Source of the DNA: Ipomoea triloba
Taxonomy: Eukaryota; Streptophyta; Magnoliopsida; Solanales; Convolvulaceae
Assembly: GCF_003576645.1 (NCBI RefSeq)
Contig: NC_044924.1
Coordinates: forward strand, 583,270-647,269
Length of the DNA: 64,000 bases
Direction: 5' to 3'
Shown one piece after another: positions 1 to 13,403 of this stretch. The notes beneath the pieces were generated by a model, which made no database searches, was not told the DNA's origin, and saw only the letters and a list, made by a program, of their open reading frames with translations. Position 1 is the first letter of the stretch. Each line of letters begins with the position of its first letter. Position numbers and translations under genes: made by a program.

Positions 1-1989
1 TCCTTTATTATCATTAGAGATTTAAGATATTTTTGTTTTGCATGGACCCTTGATGCTCAAACAGTCATTCTACTTCTTAGTCAGTGCTTTGCTTCTTAAT
101 TGGGCCAGCCTAGTACGAATGGGAATTAGTCTGAATATGGTACGAGTTTAAAGGTGTCTCTTACAATTAGGGTCTGCTCAATACATTTTGTGGCCTGACA
201 AAAAAAATTGTTTCTTGTACCAATAGTCCCCGAAAGAAATCGTCGAGTATGTGAAACATAATTTTTGTACTTATAGGCCACGAGCTGAATTTAGTTCTTG
301 TCAGCATTTTTTCGATCGAGTTAGTTGCACACAGAACTTAGTGTAATTTATCTCTATTTGTAATTTGTGAATACAAATTTCTCGTTACTCAAAAAAAAAA
401 AAAAAAAAAAAACTATGTTGATGATGAATGGTACAACATGCCATTTCAACTATTCTAGACACATCTCATTATAAGCATTATTTGAACTAGACGGCAAGAC
501 CATATATTATAGAGCAAGAATTGGTCAACTAACCAATTCATTTATGAATAAAATCTTTGTATTCCATTTGTATCCCATTCAATTTCCTTCCAGACATTTT
601 CCTTTCTCCCTATACATATATATAAATCCAAAACCAGAAGTCTTTAACTCTAAGTCAACCCTTTATCAACAGATTTTGTTATTAGATATTTGTTACTAGA
701 TGGTTTTAATGCAGTATATTGGAATGCTATTTTATATGAATTAAAACAAGTCAAAAATTTTAAGGATATTTTGTAAATAATTTTGGGGTATGCTTTCGTC
801 TCGGGTGCCTATTCAAATGGCCCATAGGATGTAAAATCTATGAATTACATAAAATATACCTTTGACTTATTTGAACTTAATTTATTATTAGACTTATAGA
901 TTAGCCTTGTCCATGTACTAAAAATATAATAAAGTGGAGTATGCATTAAAATTAAATTCTAAGTTTGATTTATGAATGCAGACTTTTCACTGTCCAACCA
1001 ATTAAATTATTTGTACTGAAACAATACCACATGGTAAAATAAAGACAAATATGTGTATTGGCAAATAAAGCTGATTGAGTTAGTGGGTTTGACTAGTTGA
1101 TAATATTAGGTGCTTGTAGAAAAGTGATTGATACGATGACATTAACTCTTTGTACTTCAACAAGTTGAAAACTAATACTTACCAAATAAACCAAAATTAG
1201 CTAAACCAAAATTAGCTGAAAGTTACCAATAAGGCCTTAGTCTTTTATATTAACCCGGCCATATCCGAATATGACAGTAGTGCGTGCATGAGGCCGGCAA
1301 TGAGGGCACTTGTTACTTTGTTAGAGAGGTAGAAGCCGGCGGAACGCCACTTACAAGTATGACCACATTAAAATAATGAAAAACAATATATGCATACAAG
1401 AAAGCTGAAAGTGATCGAGTTGAAGTGAATAAATGGAAGAAGTCTACACTGGGAACTGGGGATTGGAATTATTTTTATCTTATTTTATTTTTAAAAAAGG
1501 GTATGCACTTATGAGTTATGAGTTATGATGCAAGCAATGTTACAGTGTATAATTATTGTGATGATTCCGAACTTTAAATTCAAATTGAATTAAAATGAGC
1601 CATTTCAAGTAAAATTTGTATTGTTATTCTCTTCTACTGTAAGAGGAAATTATTTTAGTTAAATTTTAATATGATTCTATTTGAAATCGCTCTCAAAGGA
1701 GCGTTGCTGCTGACAATATTTTAAACTTAGGATTCAAATATATATGGAAATAAACAAAGACGATAGTAGGGATGGCAGTGGGGCTAAAGACTATAGAATA
1801 TGGCAATAATCATGCAATATATATTATAGTCTTACTACTTACTAGCTAGTAGAGATGGCTGGATGGGGCAGCCGGCTGCGTCAGACTCTTCCGCCAATTC
1901 ATTATCGTCCACAGACTTTTCCAGCCCCATTCTCACGCAACTCCCAATTTGATGAGAATAGGCAAATCGGAGGCCTCCCGAAACCCCAG
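1..1989. other. Gene-free AT-rich spacer
   Basis: No reading frame with recognisable homology or exon structure is visible on either strand. The stretch is AT-rich, with a poly-A run near 390-411 and short GC-richer patches near 1310-1345 and 1860-1985. I see no transposon termini that I can pair. Confidence 0.6.
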
Positions 1990-2487
1990 TGACCTCAATT
2001 TTTAGTCCTCAATGCTCTAAAATAAAATGTGTAAGGATTTAATTATAGCTTTTAAAAGATTAAGGGTCTAATTGACTTATTGAGTAAAGTTCAAATATCT
2101 ATTTACCCTTTCCCTGATAATAACAACCCTAGAATTATTGATATAACATGCATGTAAGCATGTTTATAATTGCTATCTGAAGGTGTCTTCTAGATGAATC
2201 AGTTTATATTAGGTTGTTCATGATTGATCGTCTTAAATCAAGAGTGACCCTGATTTCTAGTCCTCAATGCTTTAAAATAACATGTTTAAGGGCTTAATTG
2301 TAACCAAGTTTAATGATCTAATTGACTTTTTGAGTAAAGTTCAGATATCTATTTGACCATTTCCCTAATAATAACAACTCTAGAATTATTGATATAATAG
2401 ACATGTTTACCATCGTTATTTGAAGGTGTCTTCTAGATAAATCCGTTTATATTAAGTTGTTTATGACTGATCGTCTTAAATCAAGAA
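1990..2487. repeat. Two-copy tandem duplication, unit about 250 bp
   Basis: Copy 1 (1990-2244) and copy 2 (2245-2487) follow one another directly. Both begin TGACC, share the phrase agtcctcaatgct, later share agaattattgatata, and end with gatcgtcttaaatcaag. They differ by scattered substitutions and small indels, so the duplication is not recent. No coding content is seen. Confidence 0.8.
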
Positions 2488-4840
2488 GCCAATCAAGAAT
2501 ATTAATAGTCAGGATCAATAAGAGTCAAATTTAGAATTTTATAACTATCAAGTGAACAGTTAGAATAATTTGATAAATCGTAGGTTGGCATGTTTATTGG
2601 AAGTCATAATTAATAAGCTTCCGGTATAGTGAAGTGTGGGCTACTAAAGTTAGTTTGCATGTCTTTGAAGCGACGCAACTCATGCGCACTGTTTGGGATC
2701 TGATGGATCATGAAAGTTGACATATACATATAGACACATCACACATGCATGGTTGGTATTCGACATAATTTAACACCAAACACTCACCTAATGATCAACA
2801 AGTCTTGGTAAACATATATACACAAACAAGCCAAAGGTATATAAAAGGCTTTGCTTAGATTAGTACATCTTTTTGACTTTTTAATTTTTGCCTAACCCTT
2901 ATTACTTATTAGTTACCCCCCTAACCCCTAATATAGCTAGTATTTTTTTTTCTCTCAACAAAATTCTATGTTATATAATTCTTTATTTTTATTTTTATGG
3001 CTATAATTTTTTAGTTTTGTTAAAGTACACAAAAAATAGTACAGCAATTACTCTTCGCATGTGGCTGATTTTATGACTGACCAAACATGTACATTTTTTA
3101 TTTTTTTTTTGAAAACTCAAACTTGCACTTTTGTGTTAGTTTGTTCTATTAAGTGAAGATGCATATGTATTATTTTACAATTTTTTAAAATTCTGATTGA
3201 ACAAGCTAGGCACTATATATAATTTTTAAAATGAAAAACCTTCACTCATCTTACTATATATTTCTTTCATTAATTTTCTCACAATTACCCTAGTTGTACC
3301 TAGTATTATCATTATTAGTATTATCGTTATAATGAACTATACTTGCTGCCATTTATCGTAAAGCTCTTCATTATAGATTGAATTATTTGACATGCATGAT
3401 ATTAATTTCAGAATAATACCAAGCCAAAGCACCAAATGCTCACCTAACATTCTTGACTAGCTCATTACTTATGTGTGGAAGTGAATAGTACCAAATATCT
3501 GACCAGAAAAAGGTAAACCGCTTTAAGCTGTCCATAGCTAACCAACATTTAATTTAAATATACTTTTTTTTTTACACTAATACTTTAGTGTAGATCGGAT
3601 TACTAGATTATGTTACCTTTCAACTTTCTCTCGTGCTGCCTGAATCATACGTTTTCTTAGTGGTTAAGAAGACGTACGTTGAACAACCAGATGGCAACGA
3701 TTTTATACGTATTTATTTATGTTAATTACATCGTATTGGAATCAGTGTTGTAATGACCCAAATGTAAACCTGGGAAGCTTTGCCAGTAGAATGGTAATAA
3801 AATAGTATTGGATGAGAATTGTCAATATGTTGATGGAAATATAAATATCAGTATGTTTTAAATGCCACTATGCCCGTGGGCCGTGGCAAGGGTTTTGGAT
3901 TGGCAGAAGTTGACTGGTTAAGAAATATTGGCAAATTGCATTCTGTATGTATATATATATATATAATATATATATATTATAATCTAAACTTCATACATAT
4001 CCAAAACTCGTTCAGCGTAACAAGCCGCCTCACTTCGAACAATTGCGATTTGTCAGAACCCATAGGGCCCAACTTATATTATCACACTGTAGTATATATT
4101 ACGACAGTATGTAGCCAACTAGCCAAGTGTAACATTTTCTTATTTATGGTATAATAAAAACAACAACAGCAACAACAACAATAATAATAATGTCTTTTAT
4201 ATGGTGCAAATTAAATAATTTAATTTGACTAATCTTTAGTGGTTGTTCAATAATAGGTAAATTAAGATGATTAGTTACATGCATTAATGGGATGTAGGTA
4301 TAAAAGTTCTTGAGTTCTCTCACTACTTAGTTGAATGACTTATACATTTATCTAGAGTTGATAGAAATCTACTATATGTTTCAGTTGATTGACTTAATTT
4401 TCAGCAACTCGAAAGACTCTTAATCAGCCAAAGGGTGTAAACGAGCCGAGCCGAGCTCGAGCTGATAGAGCTAGAAAATTAAAGCTCGACCTCAGCTCAG
4501 TTAAAAAACGAGCCGGCTCGAGTTTGAAGTTGACCGAACTACTCGCTATATATATATATATATATATATATATCCAGGCCTGCTGAGTTAAATGGGCTTC
4601 TGGCCCATGATGAGGTTGGACGGTACACTTTACCTTTGGGCCTAAACAAGAGGTCTTCCCGGATCACCTTCTTTAAATGGCCTGAAATGTGATTTGGCCC
4701 ATATATTCGGCCTATTTAAACTTGAACCAATTTACGCTATTAGATATTTCAACTTCAAAAAATCAAAGCTACAAAAGCCGACATTTTGAAATCAGCAGCC
4801 ATTTACTTATAGACGAGATTACCCCTTCGTCGGAGCCGAT
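2488..4840. other. Gene-free spacer and upstream region of the SH3-domain gene
   Basis: There are no supported genes. It contains short (TA)n runs near 3950-3975 and 4547-4573, and a GAGC/CGAGCTCG-rich patch at 4440-4520 (gagccgagccgagctcgagc) typical of degenerate plant repeats. The last few hundred bases should hold the promoter and 5' leader of the gene starting at 4907. No clear TATA box could be assigned. Confidence 0.5.
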
Positions 4841-4906
4841 CTCTACTGTCTTCGTTCGACGCTAGTCTCCCTCCCCGCAGATACTGGAAGCAACCGGACG
4901 TAGTGA

Positions 4907-7900
4907 ATGGATGCAATTAGAAAGCAAGCCACGCGACTCAGGGAACAGGTCGCTCGGCAACAGCAAGTACGATCTCCACTCTCGCTTCATATATGCATAC
5001 ATACATAATTGTATTATTTTTGCTTTGATTGATGTGAAGTTGATGTTTGATTTGGCTCCTCTAATTAGATCATTCATCACCTTCAAATTGTGCGGTGATC
5101 CGTGCATCTATTTGTTTGTTTTTTGATTTAATTTCTGTTCATCGTGTTTTCTGTTTACTACTTTTTAGGTTCATTGAATACTACGATTAGCTTTGATTTC
5201 GATGAATCTGTCTTTCGTGATCTGAATAAGTTCTGTGGTTGACTGGTTGGTAGCTGCTCTGCTTTATAAGTGCTTGCTTGTTGGAGTTGTTGGAGTATTT
5301 CTACTCCAGGAACTAAATGCTCATAAAACTTTTGAAGCAAATTAGTTTTAAAACCTCCAGTTGGTAAAAACCATAAAATGGAGGTGGTTTCTAATAGGTT
5401 TGGATAATCAATGATGTATTATTGACATTTCTATAATTATACAAATATTTCCTTGCATTTAAAGAATTTCAAATTATATATACAGATGTGTATTTTATTG
5501 TTGCATTGATCTTCTCAAATTAAAAAGAGTTTCAATATCAACTGTACTAACAATTTTTTCTATCATAAAAACGAACTTTCAATGTGCATTCAAGGAACTT
5601 TTTCAACAAGTTTTGACATGATGTGTAGTTTGATTTTAGTCAGTCTGCTATATAAAATTTGTTTATATTTATCAACAAATCTATATACTTCTTCTGACAT
5701 TGCTGTTATTTGATATATTTGTTGTCATGCATTGCCTTTTACTTTTGACTGCAGGCTGTTTTCAAACAGTTTGGTGGGGGCTTTGGAGGTTCAGAATATG
5801 CTGGAACAGATGAATCTGAACTCCACCAGCATCAGAAACTGGAAAAACTTTACATATCCACTCGTGCTGCCAAGGTTTGTTGTCTTTTGTAGCTCAGGTT
5901 CATACGTGTTTATTGCACTGGAATCTAAAGATGATTCCTAGCTTTCATACATTGACAAGTTTTTATAATTATCAGTTAGAGATAGCTCCCTATTTTTGAA
6001 TATTTAAATTTAGTGTTACCTATATTTAAAGTTTCTTGCAGTTTTCCAGCTTTGATATTTATATTCCATTAAATCTAGTGCAATATTGTTTCCTGCCTAA
6101 TTGAAATGCTTGTTGTCTTTATGAATTTCAGCATTTCCAAAGGGATATTGTCCGTGGTGTTGAGAATTACATTGTTACAGGGTCCAAACAAGTTGAGATA
6201 GGTAATTTTGAAACTTAAATGATGTTATCGGTTTATTATTGTTCAAAGAAGTTTTATGATTTTAATGATGATGCAATCTATATTCAGGAAGTAAACTGTC
6301 AGAAGAAAGCAGGAAGTATGGATCTGAAAATACATGTACAAGTGGTGCTACATTATCAAAAGCTGCATTATGTTTTTCAAGAGCTCTTGTCCAAATGGAG
6401 AAGGAGCGTGGAAATCTATTGAAAGCCCTGGGCACACAGGTTAATTATTATATGAATAACTAAATCCTTAATCATTCCTATAAAAGCTTAGAAGGCTCCA
6501 TTGTCAAGGCTAATCTCCCTAAAGTCTTTCTTCTTCTTCTTCTAATAAAATGAAACAGTTATTTTTATCAGAATCATGGCATCTTAAGGGTGGACTGTGG
6601 AGTCATGTGTCCTCTAGGTTTACCCTCCAAATTTCATTATCTTTTAAAAAAAAATGAGACGGTGATTTTTATCAGAGTCATGGCATCTTAAGGGTGGACT
6701 GTGGAGTCATGTGTCCTCTAGGTTTACCTTCCAAATTTCATTATCTTTTTCTTTCAGTGTTTTTAGTTACCTCCAATTAGTTTTTGAAGGCCCAGGTGAT
6801 CTCCCTTTCAACTGGAAGCCAATATTTTACTATCCACTAAAAGTAGTGTACAAAAGTCAGTTTGTTATATGAGCCTGGCTTATAATATCGTTTATTCTTT
6901 TTCTGTTTTCAATGTTTGATAATGCTTTATTTTAGACCACAATGCCATATATCCTGTAATTGGTATTGAAGAATGCTTGCTTTTGTGCTGTGTATTATCT
7001 TAGCCAAGACCATTTTGATTAAGGAAGGCCCCCTCTTCCCATTTTAATGCCATTATGTTAATCTGTTATAGATAATTCTTTCTTTTTGGTATCAACAAAA
7101 GCTTGAAGGTTGTTAGATTTATTGTATATCAGGTTGCTGAACCATTAAGAGCTATGGTAATGGGTGCTCCACTTGAAGATGCTCGGCATCTAGCACAACG
7201 ATATGATAGAATGCGGCAAGAGACGGAAGCACAGGTGTTTTTACTGAAAATCTTACAATGTCTTTTTCTGATCTTATTATTTTATGTGTCCCTGTATCCC
7301 TTTTTAACAAATATTCTACTGAGAAGCCTGTCTGAAATGCTGTTGGGGCACCGGGCACACAATGGTAAGAGATGCCTACTGAATGCATGTAAATGGGCAT
7401 AAGTTGAAAAGTATAAATCAAGAGGGAACATAACTTATAATAAATAAAAAAGAGAACATAGTTTTACACATCAAACACTTGACTCTATCAAATAAATGGT
7501 GTTACTGCTAAAATTGTTGTGTAATTTCTTAGTGTATTTGTTGTGCCCCCAAACTAATTGCTCGCTTTGCCTCTATTCTTCCTAGTTAATTAATTCTCTT
7601 AGGGGATGTTTGGTTGGATAGAAAACATTTTCTTTCAAGTGGAGGAAAATGTTGTTTTTTGGTGCTTGGTTCCATTGGAAAATGAATTCCTCACATTTAA
7701 GTTGGGAAGAAAATTGAGATGACTTGACTATTTTACCCTTGTTCTTTCTTAATTATTATTACTTTTATTATTTTGTAGGGGTATATAGGTCTTTATACTC
7801 CTTAGTCCTTACAATTCCAAATCCAACCAAATAATGGAATCGATATTCCCAGTAATTTTTTTTCCACCAACCAAACGATGAAATTCATCTTCATAGTAAT

Positions 7901-9490
7901 TACTTTTCCATGGAATTTCAATTCCATTCCCTCTAGTGTCTTCTTGGGGCATTTTTCAAGGTGCACCTTTTGCTTAATTCATTGTTCAGTAGGATGCACA
8001 TAAACTGAGTTGTGTTCACCATCTATAGGTGATTGCAAGATTTTAATTCTATGTGCTATCTATCCTAGATAGGCTGTTGAAGTATCCAAACGACAAGCAA
8101 AACTGAGGGAGGGAAATGGCAATCCTGACATTGCTATGAAACTGGAAGCTGCTGAAGCAAAATTACATGATCTGAAGTCAAATACTGCTATATTGGGAAA
8201 GGAAGCTTCTTCAGCAATGGCAGCTGTAGAAGCACAGCAGCAGAGATTGACATTACAGCGTTTAATTGCCATGGTACCTTGTTTTGCTGTATACTTAAAA
8301 AGTAGTGAAAATTGTCAAAATGTATTGATACTCCGTAATTACTTTAAGATTGTGACTTTTGTTTGTTTTTATTTATCATTAGGTTGAATCTGAACGAGCT
8401 TACCATAAAAAAGTGCTTCAGATACTTGATCAACTAGAAGCAGAGGTATGATGGCATTGTTTTCTTGCCTATGTTCAGTGTTTGAAAGTTTTATCATAAA
8501 GTTAATGCTGTTATCTGTTTTATGTCAGATGACGTCAGAGCGCCAAAGGATTGAAGCTCCTGCTCCTAGTGTCGAGAGTATGCCTCCGCCTCCATCATAT
8601 GAAGAAGTAAATGGTGTATCAACTTCTCCAATGCAAAATGGCTCAACTGATAGCATGGGCTATTTTCTTGCAGAAGTAAGTATATTTTATGCTTCTTTTC
8701 CTCCCAATTCCAAACCAGAAAAATGTGCCAGACATCACTATGAGTTTGTAATCTGTCGTTTTGCTTTGATATAGGCAATGTTTTCATATCATGCTGAATC
8801 TGATGTGGAGCTTAATTTGTCAGCTGGAGATTATATCGTTGTTCGAAAGGTTTGTTTAGTCTCCCAAACGTTATATGCTATCTTATGACTCTGGTTTACA
8901 GTCTAGCTTTGTTCTGGTGAAATAGAAGGATTTGAGTGTCATGAAGTATTTACTTGAAGTAAATCAAAATCTTTTTATTCCTGTTAGTTACCTAGTTACC
9001 CACCGGCAATGTTCTGTTCTATTGCTGTATAATACATCACACCATAGAAGGTCTAAAACAGCATTACCTGGTTGCACAAGTATTAGGTATTTTTTCAGAA
9101 ATTTACATATGATTTAGGAAATTGATTGACATTGGCATGATTCTAATACATTAATGGTTGTCATTTGAAAACACCCATATGGTCAACTTGGCATGCTTTC
9201 TTTGTGCTAGATCTCAAGCTTGAGTCCGTCCGCATACATTGTGTGATTTTGAGTAGTTGATAAGCTTGCCTTTGCTCAGATATCATTACTACCACACCAT
9301 TTTTAAGTGCTTGGATTCTTCTGCATACACAGGAAATAAAATTTACATTAATGCTTAATTACCTTCTCAGGTTTCAAATAATGGCTGGGCTGAAGGTGAA
9401 TGCAAAGGCAAAGCTGGATGGTTCCCTTATGGTTACATTGAGAGAAGGGAACGCGTACTTGCTAGTAAGGTTGTGGGTGAAGTTTTCTAA
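4907..9490 (+). CDS. SH3P2-like: BAR and SH3 domain-containing protein (SH3P1/2/3 type), 369 aa, 10 exons
   Basis: Exons: 4907-4966, 5755-5874, 6132-6201, 6288-6439, 7133-7234, 8073-8273, 8383-8445, 8529-8675, 8775-8849, 9371-9490. All junctions are GT-AG and in phase, giving 369 residues, close to the Arabidopsis SH3P2 length as I recall it. The start (MDAIRKQATRLREQVARQQQ) matches the family start; a second ATG four bases downstream is out of frame. Residues 1 to about 240 are the helical BAR-like part (EPLRAMVMGAPLEDARHLAQ, AEAKLHDLKSN). A proline-rich hinge (MPPPPSYEE) follows, then an SH3 domain from about 303 to 362 (AMFSYHA, GWAEGECKGKAGWFPYGYI). Family members bind phosphoinositides and clathrin or ubiquitin and act in vesicle, cell-plate and autophagosome traffic; that role is inferred from homology. 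Intron 4 carries a tandem duplication and intron 5 a MITE-like insert. Confidence 0.95.
6550..6750. repeat. 104-bp tandem duplication in an intron of the SH3-domain gene
   Basis: Two copies begin at about 6550 and 6654. Both carry ttttatcagartcatggca and then gtggagtcatgtgtcctcta, ending in ccaaatttcattatc. They are nearly identical, so the duplication is recent. It lies wholly inside the intron 6440-7132 and does not touch the splice sites. Confidence 0.85.
7600..7936. mobile_element. MITE-like insertion in an intron of the SH3-domain gene
   Basis: The segment starts tctcttaggggatgtttgg and ends near ccattccctctagtg, so the ends are imperfect inverted repeats of the TAGRGGRATG kind. Inside are accaaccaaac and several ggaat/attcc motifs common in plant MITEs. 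No clear target duplication was found, so the limits are approximate. Confidence 0.35.
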
Positions 9491-9712
9491 ATCTGTGTGT
9501 TCATTTATGTTGTGCTATAATGTTTGTGCAGTATTACAACATTTTCTCCAATTTCATATAAGATCGGTTTACTATTATTTGTTTTTGGAACCAGTGTTTT
9601 TATTTTATTTTTATTCTTGTATATGATTCTTGCACTTTCCTATGGTTTATATTTTTGTTGCTTGACAGTTGCAAATATATTATTTGATTTGTTATATATA
9701 TGCCATTGTTCA

Positions 9713-9902
9713 GGTGAGTTGCCTTCCTATGAATCCATGTGGACAAATCTGGGCTATTGAATGCTTGAGATAAGTGATTTAGATTTTGTCAACCGTACAA
9801 CTATGTATTTCATTTGAACAATTGGTGAAATCTAAGCCATTGATCTAGCATTCAGTGGCCCACATCTGTCCACACGAACTCATGGGAAGAGGTGGGCTCA
9901 CC
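9713..9902. mobile_element. Fold-back MITE, copy 1 (about 190 bp)
   Basis: The left arm (ggtgagttgccttcctatga, then tgtggacaaatctgggc and attgaatgcttgaga) is mirrored on the right (tctagcattcagtggcc, catctgtccacacgaac, ggtgggctcacc). Nearly the whole element forms one hairpin. A related element lies at 14178-14393. No coding capacity. Confidence 0.75.
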
Positions 9903-9910
9903 ATAGCAAT

Positions 9911-9912
<2 letters not shown>

Positions 9913-9954
<42 letters not shown>
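9913..9954. repeat. (TA)n microsatellite
   Basis: About 20 uninterrupted TA units lie between the two fold-back elements. Confidence 0.95.
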
Positions 9955-9955
<1 letters not shown>

Positions 9956-10665
9956 GAGTTGATTCTATTTTTGGTCCTAGATTTATAGCTGTAGTTTCAT
10001 CTTAGTCTTTTTTTTTTTTTTTTTCAAAACATTCTATATTAGTCTTTGTTTTATTGTGGCATGACTATTTTGGTCCTCCGTTAATAAAACCGTTAACTAT
10101 TAGGATNCTTTTTTTTTTTTTTTTTCAAAACATTCTATATTAGTCTTTGTTTTATTGTGGCATGACTATTTTGGTCCTCCGTTAATAAAACCGTTAACTA
10201 TTAGGATATTTTTGTCTTATTTATTTATTTGAGTAAAATATTTAATAAAAATGTATATATTTTATATAGTATTAAATAATATAAAAAAATATTACGTGAA
10301 AACTTTGTTTACTAATATAATATTAGTATTATAATTTATTAATTAATTAATAAAATATTAGTATAACGTAATTATATATTTTATTTATTTATTGTTTATA
10401 TTACTCAAATAAATAATAATACTAATATTTTATATGAAAATTACAAAAATATCCTAATAGTTATTTTATTAATGGATGACAAAAAAATGCTCATGCCACA
10501 ATAAAATTATGACTAATATAGGATGTTTTGGAAAAAAGGATTAAAAGAGTTCTCACAAAAAATAATCATGTCACAATAAAACTATGACTAACATAGGATG
10601 TTTTGAAAAAAAATGACTAAAAGTGGAACTGCACTTATAAATCTATAATAAAAAATGGAATTAAC
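9955..10665. mobile_element. Large inverted-repeat (fold-back) element
   Basis: The left arm reads gagttgattctatttttggt, then tagatttatagctgtagttt, and includes cattctatattagtctttg and attttggtcctccg. The right arm is the reverse: aaaatatcctaatag, ccacaataaaa, gactaatataggatgttttg, gcacttataaatctata, ending ggaattaactc. The arms flank an AT-rich core. The right arm holds an internal duplication of its own motif (10495-10540 and 10558-10612). The left arm holds the N-joined artifact at 10107, which lengthens it by about 100 bp. No transposase is encoded. Confidence 0.75.
10007..10207. repeat. Exact 100-bp direct duplication joined by a single N (probable assembly artifact)
   Basis: Bases 10007-10106 and 10108-10207 appear identical, including a run of 17 T at the start of each. 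The only base between them is an N at 10107. An exact copy split by a placeholder base is what unmerged contig overlaps leave behind. Confidence 0.85.
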
Positions 10666-10849
10666 TCTCTCTCTCTATATGTATGTATGTATGTATATGA
10701 AGAAATTATATGCCACCATATGGTTAATATAATAGCCACGTTCTTAAATACAAGGAAATAGCGCATGCAACAAATATGTTAAACAAATCCACCATATGAC
10801 AATTTTGTTTATGAGATACATTGAAGAATATCTGAAAACTGACCAAACA

Positions 10850-13403
10850 GCATACCTCTTGGAAATAGCTCTAAACCTACTGAGAGAAGTATATTGCAAA
10901 TCAAACATTTAAGTCAACAACCTTCTTTGATAAAGCATTTGTTAGCGTGCGTTTCAGGAAGTTTACTGGCTTGAAAGTTGATAATGAACACCCAAAAAGA
11001 AAAACCATACGTTATCCAATAATAAATGTTAAAAATATGCTAAATTAAAACTGCTTATAGATCACGAATTGCATAAGATGGATCATTGGCAGGGAAAACA
11101 TAAAAAGTTCAGTGTTTGTTGAAATATTTGCTGCAAATCTAGTGGGGCCAAAACATTTGAAATTTCAATATCATGTTAATGTTGTTACGATAATCTCTAA
11201 TCATGTTTGTTTCCTAAAACTGTCATAATGAAATAATATTTTATTGATACGTCATAAGATAATCTCTAATAATGCTTGATATTTTTTAAGGATTGCAATG
11301 GAAGCTACACATGTTATAGAATAAATACTTGAAGGTACACACCTATTGTGACAGTATTTATCATAATTTACAATTGTTTAGAGTTGCAACGGAGTGAATA
11401 AGTTGCAAATGGCCTATATTATATCAAATTAATTCCTTAATTATCTGTGCTTAGCATAAGACACCTCCCAAAGAATTATGGAGGTCATGAAAACAGAAAA
11501 TCTCAGGATATATGTATAAATACCTGCAGTGCACCCCCTCATTGTAATGTCATCAATTGCCCCTCTTAATAACTCCAGAACAGGCCAAGTATACATCACT
11601 TTCATACACAATCGGTGCTCCATATTCCCAAAACAGTTATAATAAAAATAAAAAATAAAACAAATATAAGGCCCATGACAGACGAAAGTCCAATCTATTT
11701 CAAATCTCTGCCAGATAAATATTTTAGTGTGACAAGAAAATTAAAACAATTTTTCAAAGAAAAAAGAAAATTAAAACAAAAAACTATTTAGTGTATTGCA
11801 AAAACAAAAATTGTGGGGTAAGAACTCACTTTATTTGCTCCAAGGCTCCAAGCTCCAAAAAGGCAGTGGGGACACAATGGAACTGGTCCATGAGAACCTT
11901 GCTGTCCTTTACAGTACCACCTCATAAAGAAGTTGCAACTTGATTAAAGCAACTACGTAAAAAAGTTATTTAAAAAAAAAAAAAAAAAACTCAAGATAAA
12001 CAGTGTTCCTTTTTTTTTTCTTTTTTTCTTTTTTTTTTTTCTAGGAAGAATGAAAATCTGTAGATCTCAAGGCATCAAAGGAACAAATAATTCAAAACCT
12101 TACAGACGGAGAAGCTAAAATCCAGAAAACTGACAAGAATTTTCCATTCACAGTCAAATATGCGATGATGAAAAGCCAGGTGGCAAAAAAAAAAAAAATT
12201 GCATGAAAATTGCATGAGAAACATAATTTAGGTGGAATATTAAGGTGACAATGTGAGTCAGTATGAAATATTTGGAACTTATATTAAATCAATAATAAAA
12301 CCATCATTATATTGTCTAAAGAGCAACAAATCTAAAGAGGAAACAATAGTACTACGTAACTATGTTGTGTGGATTCTCCACTAATACGTGTTGGAATTGC
12401 AACAGTCAGTTTAGTGGCTTTCAAATCAATTTAAGTAAACGTCACAGTGCCAAACTACTATAGACCCACCTGTCACCTTCATCAATGAGTATTTGAATTT
12501 GTTTCACTAAATTATTTTTCCTTCAGCCCCCTATCCGTCCCTCAACTTCTCTTTTACCTTGGTCTGGTCAGGAGCACACGAGAAGTGCAAGTTTGTCTAA
12601 AGGGAATGAAATGTCATCAAACACAGGAATAAATATGAAAAGGCTGAGATCAGAATCTTATATATTTCTAGGAAACAAAATGACTTGTGGTTTATCTATT
12701 GAACCATTGAACAATAGGAGATTTGCAGTTTTTGTCCATTTTGGGAACCTTACTTGCTAAGGCATAAAAGATGAGGCATATGGATAAATGACATAACAGT
12801 AAAAACAGTGTTAAGTGCTCCAAAAACCGAATAAATGCACATTGCAACATTGAAGGAAATTATATCGGATTCACCAGTGGATTGTAACTTAATATTGAAT
12901 CATGTACTCCAAAAACCAAATAGAAATAAAATGCCAATAACAAAATGAAAATGCACATAACATGTCACTGTACAAGTAAAAAGCATTTCAACGCCTTTCT
13001 AGACCTAGCTATAGGCAAAACTGTGTGCGGCGCCGGTTAGTGGGAGACTTCATTTTGAATACAGGTGCAATTTCAGAAAACAGAGAATAAAAGCAAAAAG
13101 TTCAGAATGACCGTACAACAAATCAGAATTACTCTGTATCATCAACTAACAATAATTGCACGGAAATTCCTTCAAATAATACATCATTGAAACATGAAAC
13201 GGAAAAAATTTAGTAATAGTAATCACTAATCAGAGAAATGTAGCTTACTGCATCGAGAAGCTCGATATGGAGCTGTTGAATGCGAGATCGAAGCAGCGGC
13301 GCCTTTCGGAGAATGATGTAGCAAAATCCACAATACCGGTGTCCGCGGCGGAGAAATCTGCTTCTCCGCCCTGCTCGCCGCCATCTTCACCGTTATCGAT
13401 CAT
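10850..13403 (-). other. Unresolved minus-strand transcript with exon-like segments
   Basis: I do not recognise a gene here but see exon-like pieces on the minus strand. A GC-rich first-exon-like block (13403 down to 13249) ends in a donor GTAAGC and contains an ATG in good context (aagATGGCGGCG) plus another at 13403. Further AG...GT-bounded pieces occur at about 12606-12568 (39 nt), 11935-11831, 11618-11525 and 10906-10883. The last two join in phase as one open frame (ending TMRGCTAVGLELFPRG), but no single frame runs through all pieces. The plus strand of the first block is also open from 13267 to 13542 (Ser/Pro-rich, 91 codons). This could be a real gene with some missed exons, a decayed gene or a non-coding RNA. 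Confidence 0.3.

Noticed and set aside
4862..5107. Minus-strand 81-codon frame over exon 1 of the SH3 gene
   Set aside because: It overlaps the well-supported first exon and its donor and has no domain.
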